Assembly: GCF_027587205.1 (NCBI RefSeq)
Contig: NZ_JAPDOD010000015.1
Span: 62,001 to 126,000 of the forward strand
DNA length: 64,000 nt
Source of the DNA: Solirubrobacter ginsenosidimutans
GTDB taxonomy: Bacteria > Actinomycetota > Thermoleophilia > Solirubrobacterales > Solirubrobacteraceae
Reading direction: 5' to 3'
Positions within the stretch are counted from its first letter, which is position 1. Each line of letters starts with the position of its first letter. Under the pieces are notes generated by a model. That model was given only the letters and a program-made list of their open reading frames with translations, ran no database searches and was not told the DNA's origin. Made by a program: the position numbers and the translations under genes. Below, one piece after another: positions 23,412 to 31,308 of the stretch.

Positions 23412-23888
23412 ATGCGCGTCTGCGCGACCCTCCTCCTGAGTGCTCTGGCGCTGCTCGTCACTCCGGCCGCACCGGCGGTCCCGCCGCCGAGCAGCCGCGT
23501 GCTGTCGGCCGACCTGCGGGTGAGCGCGCCCACGTCGAAGCTGATCCTGCGGGTGCCGCGCGTGGGACGCTGGACCGCGACCTGCCCGGCGGCGTCCGGG
23601 ACGGTCGGCGTGCGCTTCGTCGCCGACCACCTCTTGGCGACCTCCGACATCGTCGTCGCGCGCTCCTCCGGACCGCCGCTCGGCCTGCGCGTCGACGCGG
23701 GCGACACGGTGCTCGCGGAGCCACCCGCCGCCGTGCTCTCGCAACGCTGGCAGATCGCTCCCTTCGCGTCCGCCCAGGTCCACGTGACCGCGGCGACGGT
23801 CGTCGCGCGCCGCGTGGACGAGTCGCAGTGCTCCGCCTCCGTCGTCGCGGTGATCGGCCCGGACCAGGGCGCGACGGTGACGGGATGA
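23412..23888 (+). CDS. Secreted protein, unknown function
   Basis: A 158-residue protein with a clear signal peptide (MRVCATLLLSALALLVTPAAPA, cleavage after about 22). The mature part is beta-rich with alternating hydrophobics and two Cys (in TATCPA and SQCSAS) that could pair. No family recognised. Its TGA overlaps the next gene's ATG (ATGA). It runs divergently from fliJ and starts the accessory stretch. Confidence 0.65.
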   Translation: MRVCATLLLSALALLVTPAAPAVPPPSSRVLSADLRVSAPTSKLILRVPRVGRWTATCPAASGTVGVRFVADHLLATSDIVVARSSGPPLGLRVDAGDTVLAEPPAAVLSQRWQIAPFASAQVHVTAATVVARRVDESQCSASVVAVIGPDQGATVTG

Positions 23889-24904
23889 CCGCGCGCCGCG
23901 CCCTGACCTGCGCGGTTTTGGCGGCCGCCGCCGCGACCGCGCCGCTCTCCGCGGCCGCGCGCCCGGCCGCAACGACCCTCGCCACCCTCGCGCCCCACGC
24001 CGCCGCCACGCTGCTCACCGCCCCCACGCGCCGTCTCGCGGCGTCACTCGCCGCGCCGACGCGCGCGGCCCCCACGCCGCCCGCCGCCTCGGATCCCGCC
24101 GCGGGGCTGAGCTGGACGCTTCCCGCCGGGTGGGAGCCGGTGCGGTCGCAGCTCACCGCGCTCGTGCAGCCGGTGCACCGGCTCGCCGCCGCGACCTTCC
24201 CGTTGCGACAGGACGCGCCCGATCGGGACTGCGGGCCGGAGACGGCGCGGGCGCAGATTCCGGCCGGTGGGGCGCTCGTGTACCTGCTCGAGGATCGCGA
24301 GGCCGAGGCGAGGCCGAAGCGGCTCGCCCACTATCCGGCGCGGCCGCGGCACTTCCGGGTCGCCCGCGCGCGCACGTACGAGTGTCTGGGGCTCGGCGCG
24401 ATCGTGTGGTGGACCGAGCAGGGTCGCGCATTGCAGGCGCAGGTCGTGCTCGGGCCGCGCGCGGGCGCCGCCCGCCGGCACCAGGTCGAGGCGCTGCTGG
24501 ACTCGCTCGTCGTCCAGGCGATCGCTCCTCCCGCGCCACCCACCGGCTGGCGCTCCGTGGTCTCGGGCGCGTACGACTCGATGCGCGTCCCGCCCGGCTG
24601 GCAGGCGCATGCGCTCAAACGCGTTCACACGACGCCACGCTCGCGCCGCCTGTTCCGGGTCGCCAACCCCGCCGACACGGTCGTCGTGCGGGTCACCGAG
24701 CAAACGCGCGGGCGGCCTTCGCCGGCCTTCCCGCCCGCCGCGTCCGCGCTCGTCTTCGACGCCCACCGCCGCGCCGGCCTCAGCTTCCGCGGCTTCCGCT
24801 TCTCGATCCGCATCTTCACCCGCCCGGGGTCGAGCGCGAGCGACCTCGCGTGGGCGGAGATCAGCGCGCGCTCACTGGGCGTGTCGGGTGTCGGACGGGG
24901 TTAG
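23885..24904 (+). CDS. Secreted protein, unknown function
   Basis: A 339-residue protein with a signal peptide (MTARRALTCAVLAAAAATAPLSAAA), an Ala/Thr/Pro-rich linker to about residue 75, and two similar segments starting LSWTLPAGWEPVRSQ and YDSMRVPPGWQAHAL, each followed by a strand-rich stretch. This suggests a duplicated unit of about 120 residues. No known family. Four-base overlap with the preceding secreted protein; an ECF sigma gene follows after 7 bp, so these may form a cell-surface signalling unit. Longer upstream in-frame reading is rejected. Confidence 0.65.
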   Translation: MTARRALTCAVLAAAAATAPLSAAARPAATTLATLAPHAAATLLTAPTRRLAASLAAPTRAAPTPPAASDPAAGLSWTLPAGWEPVRSQLTALVQPVHRLAAATFPLRQDAPDRDCGPETARAQIPAGGALVYLLEDREAEARPKRLAHYPARPRHFRVARARTYECLGLGAIVWWTEQGRALQAQVVLGPRAGAARRHQVEALLDSLVVQAIAPPAPPTGWRSVVSGAYDSMRVPPGWQAHALKRVHTTPRSRRLFRVANPADTVVVRVTEQTRGRPSPAFPPAASALVFDAHRRAGLSFRGFRFSIRIFTRPGSSASDLAWAEISARSLGVSGVGRG

Positions 24905-24911
24905 GCTTGCG

Positions 24912-25499
24912 ATGTCGACCGAGGAGCACGCGGTGCAGGATGTGGTCGCCGGGAGGTTGCGTGTGGCGCGGCCACTGAGCCGCCGCGGCGACGCCGCGCT
25001 CGTGCGCGCCGCCCAGGGCGGTTCCGCCGAAGCCGTCGAGGAGCTGTTCCGGCGCCACTGGCCTTCGGTCCACCGCTCCGCCTGGCTGGTCGTGCACGAC
25101 GCCGCGGCCGCCGAGGACATCGCGCAAGAGGCGTTCGTCAGCGCGCTGCGGGCGCTGGACCGCTTCGATCGCCGCCGGCCGCTCGCCCCGTGGCTGCATC
25201 GCATCGTCGTCAACCGCGCGATCGACTGGTCGCGCGCCCGCGCACTGCGCCCCGAGACCGGCGCCGACACGCTGCCCGAGCCGGTCGCACCGGAGACCTC
25301 GGTCGAGCTCGGCGACGAGCTCGTGGCCGCGCTCGCCGACCTCGGGCCCGAGCATCGCGCGGTCGTCGTCCTGCGCCACCTCCTCGGCTACACGCCGGGT
25401 GAGATCGCGACGATGCTCGACCTCCCACGCGGGACCGTGAACTCGCGCCTGCGCCGCGCCCTGGACGCGCTCTCGCTCGCGCTGGAGGAGGAGCGATGA
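24912..25499 (+). CDS. ECF-type RNA polymerase sigma factor
   Basis: A 195-residue protein with sigma region 2 (about 27-100: AAQGGSAEAVEELFRRHWPSVHRSAWLVVHDAAAAEDIAQEAFVSALRAL, then WLHRIVVNRAIDWSRAR) and region 4 (about 135-190: ALADLGPEHRAVVVLRHLLGYTPGEIATMLDLPRGTVNSRLRRAL). It lacks regions 1 and 3, as ECF factors do. The next gene overlaps by four bases and encodes a membrane protein that is its likely anti-sigma factor. Confidence 0.93.
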   Translation: MSTEEHAVQDVVAGRLRVARPLSRRGDAALVRAAQGGSAEAVEELFRRHWPSVHRSAWLVVHDAAAAEDIAQEAFVSALRALDRFDRRRPLAPWLHRIVVNRAIDWSRARALRPETGADTLPEPVAPETSVELGDELVAALADLGPEHRAVVVLRHLLGYTPGEIATMLDLPRGTVNSRLRRALDALSLALEEER

Positions 25500-26632
25500 C
25501 CCGCGACCAGGTCGACGCCCTCGAGCGGGCGCTGCGCGAGGCCGAGCCGCCCGACGCCGGGCCCGCCCGCGAGCGTGCGCGCCGGACCGTTCTCGCCGCC
25601 CACGACGCCACGCGGACGCGGCGGCGGGCGCGGCGGGCGGTGCCGCTCGTCTGCACGGCGCTGGCGGCGATCCTCGCGGCGCTCTTCGTCACCCAGCGCG
25701 ACAGCGGTCCCGCGCAGGCGGTCGAGCGGCTCGTGCGCGAGATCGTGCGCGAGCCGAAGGCCACGCCGGTGCCGGTACCGAAGAGCGAGTTCGCGCTCCC
25801 CGCCGCCGGCCGGCTGCTGGTCAGCGGCGCCGACGGCCTCTTCGTGGTCAGCCGCAACGGCCACCGGACCGCGCTCGGCGACTACGAAGACGCCGACTGG
25901 TCGCCGCGCGGATGGTTCGTCGCCGCGACCAACGCCCGCACGCTCACCGCGCTGAACCCGGCCAACGGCCACGTGCGCTGGAAGGTGCAGCCTGGTGGCC
26001 CGGTCTCGCTCCCGCGCTGGGCGCCGGACGGCTTGCACATCGCCTACCGCGCCGGCCACACGCTCCGGATCGTCTACGGCAACGGCGAGCATGACGTCAT
26101 CGCGGGCCGTGACATGGCCGCGGTCGCGCCCGCGTGGCGGCCGAACACGCCCCGCACCGTCGCGTGGGCGGCCGGCGACGGCACCGTGACGGTCGAGGAC
26201 GCCGACACCGCGAAGGTCCTGTGGACGTTCCGCAGCGGCGCCGTGCGCCACCTCGCCTGGTCCGACGACGGCCGCACACTCCTGATCGCGGGGCGCCGCC
26301 ACGGCACCGTCCGCGACCTCGTTGCCGGCACCAGCACGCCCCTCCGGCTCGACGGCGACCTGCTCGCGGTCGCCGCCGCCCGCGGCCGGTTCGCGTTTGC
26401 GGTCCGGCGCGGGACGCGCACCGAGATCCGCCTGCGCGGCACGGTGCTCGTCTCCGCCGCGGGCCGCCTTGACGACCTCGCCTGGTCGCCGGACGGCCGC
26501 TGGCTCCTCGCGGGCGACGCTACGACGGGAGAGTGGCTGCTCGCCCGCGCAACGGGACGAGCGTCCGTGTCCTCGCTCAGCGTCGCCCCGCGTTTCGGCT
26601 CCGGAGCGAGGACCCGGGGGTGGTGCTGCTAG
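25496..26632 (+). CDS. Membrane-anchored beta-propeller protein, probable anti-sigma factor
   Basis: A 378-residue protein with an N-terminal cytoplasmic helical region (1-46), one transmembrane helix (about 47-66) and an extracytoplasmic repeat region (about 95-365). The repeats have WD40/TolB-like units such as DADWSPRGWFVAA, PRWAPDGLHIAYR, HLAWSDDGRTLLIAG and DLAWSPDGRWLLAGD. Translational coupling to the ECF sigma gene (ATGA) makes it the likely anti-sigma sensor. No HxxxCxxC zinc motif of the ZAS class is present. The ligand is unknown. Confidence 0.75.
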   Translation: MTRDQVDALERALREAEPPDAGPARERARRTVLAAHDATRTRRRARRAVPLVCTALAAILAALFVTQRDSGPAQAVERLVREIVREPKATPVPVPKSEFALPAAGRLLVSGADGLFVVSRNGHRTALGDYEDADWSPRGWFVAATNARTLTALNPANGHVRWKVQPGGPVSLPRWAPDGLHIAYRAGHTLRIVYGNGEHDVIAGRDMAAVAPAWRPNTPRTVAWAAGDGTVTVEDADTAKVLWTFRSGAVRHLAWSDDGRTLLIAGRRHGTVRDLVAGTSTPLRLDGDLLAVAAARGRFAFAVRRGTRTEIRLRGTVLVSAAGRLDDLAWSPDGRWLLAGDATTGEWLLARATGRASVSSLSVAPRFGSGARTRGWCC

Positions 26633-27786
26633 TGGATCGCCGGGTCCGCGCCGAGGGCGACGCGGCCGACGAGGTCATAGGCGCGGTTCGCGCCGAGCGG
26701 GTGCATGAAGGCACCGGCGCGGACGTCGCGATACGCGCGGGCGAGCGGGTGACCGCTCCGATAGCCGGCGCCGCCCGTCAGGGTCAGCGCGCGGTCGACG
26801 ACGCGGCAGGCCGCGTCGTTGGTGAAGGTCTTCGCCGCCTGTGCCTCGGCGAAGAGCGCCGCGATGTCCTCGCGGCGTTCGTCGACGAGCTGCGCGGCTC
26901 GGGAGAGCGCGCCGCGCGCCGCCGACAGGTCCATGGCGCTCTCGGCGACCAGCGCACGCGAACGTGCGTCGTCGCTTCGGCGAGCGGCCTGGAGCGCCTG
27001 GTCCTGCGCCGCCTCGGCGATGCCGAGCGAGGCGGCGGCGTGGAACAGGCCGGCATTCAAGTTGCGGGACATGTAGCCATCGGCGTCACCCACGGGGAAG
27101 CCACCGCGCAGGGCTGCTGCGGGGAGCGCTACGGCGTCGAACGTGACGGAGTGGCTGCCGGAGGCGCGCATGCCGAGCGCGTCCCAGTCGCCGTGCACGG
27201 TGACGCCTGCGGCGTCGGCCGGCACCATCGCGTAGCCGTAGCGCTCCCCGCCGTCCTCCCCGGCGAACGAAACCGAGGTGTAGAGGACGGTCGCCGCGGG
27301 TGAGCCGGTGCAGAACAGCTTGCGGCCGTCGATCCGCCAGCCGTCCGGCGTGCGGGTCGCGACGGTTCCCGGACGGGTGAGGTCCTGCCCGGGCTCGCTC
27401 ACCGCCGCCGACATGCGCACGCCGTCGCGGGCGATCCGCTCCAGCGCGGGCGCGAGCTTCTCCGCTCCACGCTCGTACATCCGCACCATGTTCAGCAGCG
27501 CGGCCATGTGCATGTTCACGCCGATCGCGAGGGAGGCGTCGGCACGCGCCAGGCGGCTGTTGCCCACCACGACGTCGTGCAGGCAGCTCGCGCCCATCCC
27601 GCCGAGGTGCTCCGGGATCGGCGCCGCGTAGTAGCCCGCGGCGGCGAGGCGGTCGGCGCCGGCGTGCGGGTAGCTGCCGTCGCGGTCGTGGGCGGCCGCG
27701 TGCGGAGCGATCTCCGCCGCCAGCGTCTCGGCCAGCGCCACGAGGCGCTCCCCGGGCTCCGTGCGTGCGGTCAGGGCGAGCGACAT
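26629..27786 (-). CDS. Acyl-CoA dehydrogenase-fold flavoprotein
   Basis: A 385-residue protein with the acyl-CoA dehydrogenase order: N-terminal helical domain (YYAAPIPEHLGGMGAS, about 52-67), middle beta domain (GWRIDGRKLFCTGSPAA, about 148-164) and C-terminal helical domain ending LTGGAGYRSGHPLARAYRDVRAGAFMHP. The ending resembles flavin monooxygenases of the same fold (DszC/HpaB group D) as much as true dehydrogenases, and no clear catalytic Glu is visible. A flavin reductase gene lies at 29222-29713. It converges with the propeller gene (4-bp overlap of ends). Confidence 0.75.
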   Translation of the reverse strand: MSLALTARTEPGERLVALAETLAAEIAPHAAAHDRDGSYPHAGADRLAAAGYYAAPIPEHLGGMGASCLHDVVVGNSRLARADASLAIGVNMHMAALLNMVRMYERGAEKLAPALERIARDGVRMSAAVSEPGQDLTRPGTVATRTPDGWRIDGRKLFCTGSPAATVLYTSVSFAGEDGGERYGYAMVPADAAGVTVHGDWDALGMRASGSHSVTFDAVALPAAALRGGFPVGDADGYMSRNLNAGLFHAAASLGIAEAAQDQALQAARRSDDARSRALVAESAMDLSAARGALSRAAQLVDERREDIAALFAEAQAAKTFTNDAACRVVDRALTLTGGAGYRSGHPLARAYRDVRAGAFMHPLGANRAYDLVGRVALGADPAIH

Positions 27787-27792
27787 CGGTGG

Positions 27793-28362
27793 TTACTCCG
27801 CCACTGCCTCGATGGAGATCGGCACGCCGTTGCGCACCATGTCGTAGACCGCGGAGCGCTTCTGGGCGTTCTCCACGATCGCGCGCAGCTTCTCGGCCGG
27901 CGCATCGCCCTTGATGTGGAACGTCGCGCGGATCTGGGTGAAGCCGTTGCGGAAGGCGTCGTCGATGCCGAGGCAGCCGCGCACGTCCATGTCGCCCTCG
28001 AAGGTCGAGGAGACCTCGGTCAGGCGCACCTTGCGCGCCGACGCGCTGTACACGAGCGTCGTCGTCAGGCACGCGGCGAGCGCGTGCAGGAGGTACTCGG
28101 CCGGGTTCGGGCCGGTGTCGGTGCCGAGCAGCACGGCGGGCTCGCCGGCGTCGAGCAGGAAGGCTTCGGTGCGGGTCGTGTCCTCCCCGCCGGCGCCGAA
28201 GAAGCCCTTGATGGTCGAGCGGTTGTGGGCGCCGTTGAGCCACTGGTTGGTGGCGCGGAAGGTGAACGCGCCGAGCTCGGGCTGGGCGCCGATGGCGTCC
28301 AGCGTCCCGAACATCTGCTGCGTGTCGACCCCGTTGCGGATCGTTGAGGCGAGCGTCGTCAT
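27793..28362 (-). CDS. OsmC-family protein
   Basis: A 189-residue protein of OsmC fold. The first redox Cys is in LLHALAACLTTTLVYSA, but the second conserved Cys region reads QKRSAVYDM, where Ala/Ser replace the expected Cys. Classic organic hydroperoxide peroxidase chemistry is therefore doubtful; this matches the YhfA-like subgroup. It lies 6 bp upstream of the acyl-CoA dehydrogenase-like gene on the same strand, probably co-transcribed. Confidence 0.85.
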   Translation of the reverse strand: MTTLASTIRNGVDTQQMFGTLDAIGAQPELGAFTFRATNQWLNGAHNRSTIKGFFGAGGEDTTRTEAFLLDAGEPAVLLGTDTGPNPAEYLLHALAACLTTTLVYSASARKVRLTEVSSTFEGDMDVRGCLGIDDAFRNGFTQIRATFHIKGDAPAEKLRAIVENAQKRSAVYDMVRNGVPISIEAVAE

Positions 28363-28443
28363 GGCCGGTAGGTTCCGGCCGAGCGGTTCACCGCCAGGGG
28401 TCCTTCGAGTAAACGGCTGGTAGGTGCGGCTCGTACTACCGGG

Positions 28444-29139
28444 TCACGGCGAACAGCCGCCACTCCCGCGAGGTCCCGGCAGCGCGACGGCGCCCCGCTC
28501 CTCGAAGGCGACGCCCGAGAGCGCGACGAGGTCGTGCACGGTCGAGGTGGCGAGGATCTCGCCGGGGCGCGCGGCCTCTGCGACGCGCACCGCGATATCC
28601 AGCGCGGGGCCGGTCAGCGTGCCGTTGTGGCGCTCGCACTCGCCCGTGTGCACGCCGGCGCGCAGCTCGGGCTGGACCTCGGCCAGCGCGGCCGCGCAGC
28701 GGACCGCGCGTGCGGGACCGTCGAAGCTCGCCCGCACGCGACCCTCCGGGGCGGGGAGCGTGTCGCCGCGGAAGCGGGCGACGACCGCGCGGGTGAACCC
28801 CCTGTCGAGCGCCGCGCGGCCCTCGGCCTGCAGGCGCTCGAAGCGCACGACGTTGATCAGCTCCGGGTCCACCTCGAGCGCGTAGCCGGGCTGGCGGGTC
28901 TGCAGCGTGCCGGCGGGGAGCGCCTTGCGCAGCGCCGACACGTGGATGTGGACCATCTTGACCGCGGAGTCGGGGACGTCCTCGCCCCACAGGTCGTCGA
29001 CGAGCCGCTCCACCGACACCGTGCGGTTGGCGTCCAGCAGCAACCGGGCGAGCAGCGCGCGCGGTTTGCGACCCCCGAGCATGAGTGGTTTGCCGCCGCC
29101 GTCGAGTACCTCGAGCGGGCCAAGAACGCGGTAGTCCAT
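28444..29139 (-). CDS. SARP-type winged-helix protein fused to a degenerate cyclase half-domain
   Basis: A 231-residue protein. Residues 1-95 form a SARP/OmpR-type winged helix (MDYRVLGPLEVLD, RALLARLLLDANRTVSVERLVDDLWG, VHIHVSALRKAL). Residues about 95-110 look like the beginning of a BTAD domain that is cut short. Residues about 115-222 resemble the second half of a class III nucleotide cyclase (SFDGPARAVRCAAALAE, RAGVHTGECE, GPALDIAVRVAEAARPGEILATSTVHDLVA), without the first metal-binding FTD segment and without GDGF. It is probably regulatory, not catalytic. The 3' end appears frameshifted: a shift near 28475 would give the family ending WRLFAVTR and a stop at 28436. Confidence 0.7.
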   Translation of the reverse strand: MDYRVLGPLEVLDGGGKPLMLGGRKPRALLARLLLDANRTVSVERLVDDLWGEDVPDSAVKMVHIHVSALRKALPAGTLQTRQPGYALEVDPELINVVRFERLQAEGRAALDRGFTRAVVARFRGDTLPAPEGRVRASFDGPARAVRCAAALAEVQPELRAGVHTGECERHNGTLTGPALDIAVRVAEAARPGEILATSTVHDLVALSGVAFEERGAVALPGPRGSGGCSP

Positions 29140-29221
29140 TGCGGATCGCTCACGCTATCCGACTGCCAGGCGTTTACCCCAGGCCTACCGAGCGTTGGCG
29201 CGCCACCCGTTCACTGCCTCC

Positions 29222-29713
29222 ATGTCCGACTCCTTCATCAATGCCATGGGCGCGGCCGTCACCGGTGTCACCGTGGTCACCACGGTGGCGGAGGGCGCGC
29301 CGATCGGGCGCACGGTCAGCGCGATGTGCTCCGTCTCCGCCGAGCCGCCGCTCCTGCTCGTCGCGATTCGCACCGAATCGCCGCTCGCCGCCGCCATCGC
29401 GTGGCGCGGGGAGTTCGCCGTCAACGTCCTCGCTGACCATCAGGCCGCTCTGGCCGAAACCTTCGCCGGCCGCGGTGCTGCCCCGCAGGCGTTCGACGAG
29501 CGCGACTGGTGGCCGCTCTCGAGTGGCTCGCCGCCGCTGCTGCACGGCGCCGCCGCGCGCTTTCGCTGTGACGTGACATCGATGACCGTCGCCGGCACCC
29601 ACACGCTCGTCCTCGGCGCCGTCACCCGCGCGGAGCGCGGCGCCACCACTCCCCTCGCCTACACCCGGCGCGGCTACGTCGCGCCCTTGACCACCGAAAG
29701 GCTCGCCGCATGA
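29222..29713 (+). CDS. Flavin reductase-like domain protein (FMN-binding split barrel)
   Basis: A 163-residue protein with the flavin-reductase pattern: AMGAAVTGVTVVTTVAEGAPIGRTVSAMCSVSAEPPLLLVAI near the start, then EFAVNVLADHQAALAETFAG, and GTHTLVLGAV near the C-terminus. It would supply reduced flavin to a monooxygenase, possibly the acyl-CoA dehydrogenase-fold protein at 26629-27786 (inference). ATG at 29222 is chosen over an upstream TTG. Its TGA overlaps the following small gene. Confidence 0.85.
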   Translation: MSDSFINAMGAAVTGVTVVTTVAEGAPIGRTVSAMCSVSAEPPLLLVAIRTESPLAAAIAWRGEFAVNVLADHQAALAETFAGRGAAPQAFDERDWWPLSSGSPPLLHGAAARFRCDVTSMTVAGTHTLVLGAVTRAERGATTPLAYTRRGYVAPLTTERLAA

Positions 29714-29928
29714 ACTCGCACCTGCACGCCCAACTGCACGCCCATGGCATCCTCGTCGTCGGCGACGTCGACCTGCCCGCTCCCGAGGCGCATGCACGCC
29801 TGCGCGACGCGCTCCGGCGCCGCTATCCCGCCGGCCTCGGTTCGTACGTGTTCTGGCGCCGGGCGGAGCCGGGCGAGCTGCACGTCTCTGACGCGAGCGT
29901 CGCCGCGCTGGTCAGCGCAGCACGCTGA
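29710..29928 (+). CDS. Small protein, unknown function
   Basis: A 72-residue reading frame, translationally coupled (ATGA) to the flavin reductase. It has an N-terminal His-rich stretch (NSHLHAQLHAHG) and helical Arg/Ala-rich remainder. The last 17 bases overlap the convergent hydrolase gene. The coupling argues for a real gene; no family recognised. Confidence 0.45.
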   Translation: MNSHLHAQLHAHGILVVGDVDLPAPEAHARLRDALRRRYPAGLGSYVFWRRAEPGELHVSDASVAALVSAAR

Positions 29929-31159
29929 ACAGCCGCAGCTCGCCGAGCGATCCGCGCTCGTCGAACTCGATCCCGGAGCCGGCGACGAGGTCCTGCACCG
30001 TCGAGGTGGCGAGGACCTCTCCGGGCTGGGCGGTGCTGGCGAGATAGGTGGCGACCGCGAGGGCGGAGCCGCTCAGCATCCCGTCGCGCAGTTCGCACTC
30101 GCCCGTGTGGATGCCGGCCCGGAGCGCGGGCACGTTGTCGGCCAGCGCGGTCGCGCAGCGGACCGCGCGGGCGGGGCCGTCGAAGCCCGCTCGCACCTTC
30201 CCGGGGGGCGCGTCGAGCGCGCGACCGCGGAAGCGGCTGAGCACCGAGTCGAGCAGCGCTCCTTCCGACGCGGGGAGATCTGCCTCGAGCACGGTCGTCA
30301 GCACCATGCCCCCGTTCGTCGGCGGGGCGCCGTTGACGCCGCCGAGGAAGAGCTCGATCTGGTCGAGCACGGCCTTCTGGTCGCCCTCCCAGGGCAGATG
30401 GTCGACGCCGGGGACCGCGACGACCCGCGCGCCGGGCAACCGCGCGCCCATGTACTCGCTCGCCTCGCGCAGGTACTCGTGCTCGCGGTGCAGGACGAGC
30501 GTCGGCACGCGCACGGTGGGCAGCACCGGCCGCACGTCGATCTCCTCGTTCATGTCGGTGATCGCCGCGACCGCGCTCGGGCTCGCCCCGCGCACGAGAT
30601 AGGACGTGTACCACTCGATCGCCTCGGCGTCCTCCGCGATCGACGGCGCCCGTTCGGCGAGGAACCGCCGGGCCGCGTACTCGCCCCACTGCTCCGCCGT
30701 CGGCCGCAGCCAACCGTCCTGCTCCGTCCGGCGCCCGATCGTATAGTCCGGCGCCCAGTTGCGGCGCGCGTAGGAACCCATCGTCACCAGCGCACGGGTG
30801 CGGTCGGGATGCGTCGCGGCGAAAAGGGCGCACATCGGCCCGCCCTCGGACACGCCCACCACGGCGGCGCGCTCGACGGCCGCGGCGTCCATCACCGCGC
30901 GCACGTCATCCATCCGCTCCTCGAGCGATGCGATCCCCCACACCCGATCCGACAACCCGGTTCCCCGCTTGTCGAACAGGATCAGCCGCCCCATGTTCGA
31001 GAGGCGGGTGTAGAAGGACGCGAGCGCCGGCCACTCCCACCCGGGCTGGAACGAGCACACCCACCCGTGCACGAAGACGATGTCCAGCGGGCCGTCACCG
31101 ACGACCTGATAGGCGATCGAGTAGCCACCGACGGACTCGACGTAACGAATGGGCTCCAT
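29912..31159 (-). CDS. Alpha/beta hydrolase fused to a degenerate cyclase half-domain
   Basis: A 415-residue protein. Residues 1-285 form an alpha/beta hydrolase: oxyanion region FVHGWVC, FDKRGTGLSD, nucleophile elbow VGVSEGGPM, and catalytic His in GVDHLPWEGD. Residues about 300-415 match the second half of a class III cyclase (RFRGRALDAPPGKVRAGFDGPARAVRCA, RAGIHTGECE, PGEVLATSTVQDLVAGSGIEFDERG...LRLFSVLR). Full relatives have FTDIVGS before and GDGFLATF where this protein has GKVRAGF, so both metal-binding aspartates are lost. The same half-module occurs at 28444-29139. Confidence 0.82.
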   Translation of the reverse strand: MEPIRYVESVGGYSIAYQVVGDGPLDIVFVHGWVCSFQPGWEWPALASFYTRLSNMGRLILFDKRGTGLSDRVWGIASLEERMDDVRAVMDAAAVERAAVVGVSEGGPMCALFAATHPDRTRALVTMGSYARRNWAPDYTIGRRTEQDGWLRPTAEQWGEYAARRFLAERAPSIAEDAEAIEWYTSYLVRGASPSAVAAITDMNEEIDVRPVLPTVRVPTLVLHREHEYLREASEYMGARLPGARVVAVPGVDHLPWEGDQKAVLDQIELFLGGVNGAPPTNGGMVLTTVLEADLPASEGALLDSVLSRFRGRALDAPPGKVRAGFDGPARAVRCATALADNVPALRAGIHTGECELRDGMLSGSALAVATYLASTAQPGEVLATSTVQDLVAGSGIEFDERGSLGELRLFSVLR

Positions 31160-31216
31160 GTTGTGCGCAGAACGCTACATGGACGGTGAGGTCCGTCCTA
31201 GCCGAGGATGAGCCCC

Positions 31217-31270
31217 AACCTAAAGAGGGTCTGACCCCCTTTACATAAACGGGGTCAGACCCCCTTTAGA
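31217..31270. repeat. REP palindrome, left copy
   Basis: A 54-bp sequence identical to 31852-31905. It is an imperfect palindrome with about 17-bp arms centred on TTTACATAAAC; the core motif GGGGTCAGACCCC is a widespread REP type linked to RAYT transposases. Confidence 0.9.
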
Positions 31271-31308
31271 AACGGGGCGAGATCGTGGGTGTGGCGCCTA
31301 GAGAGGAC

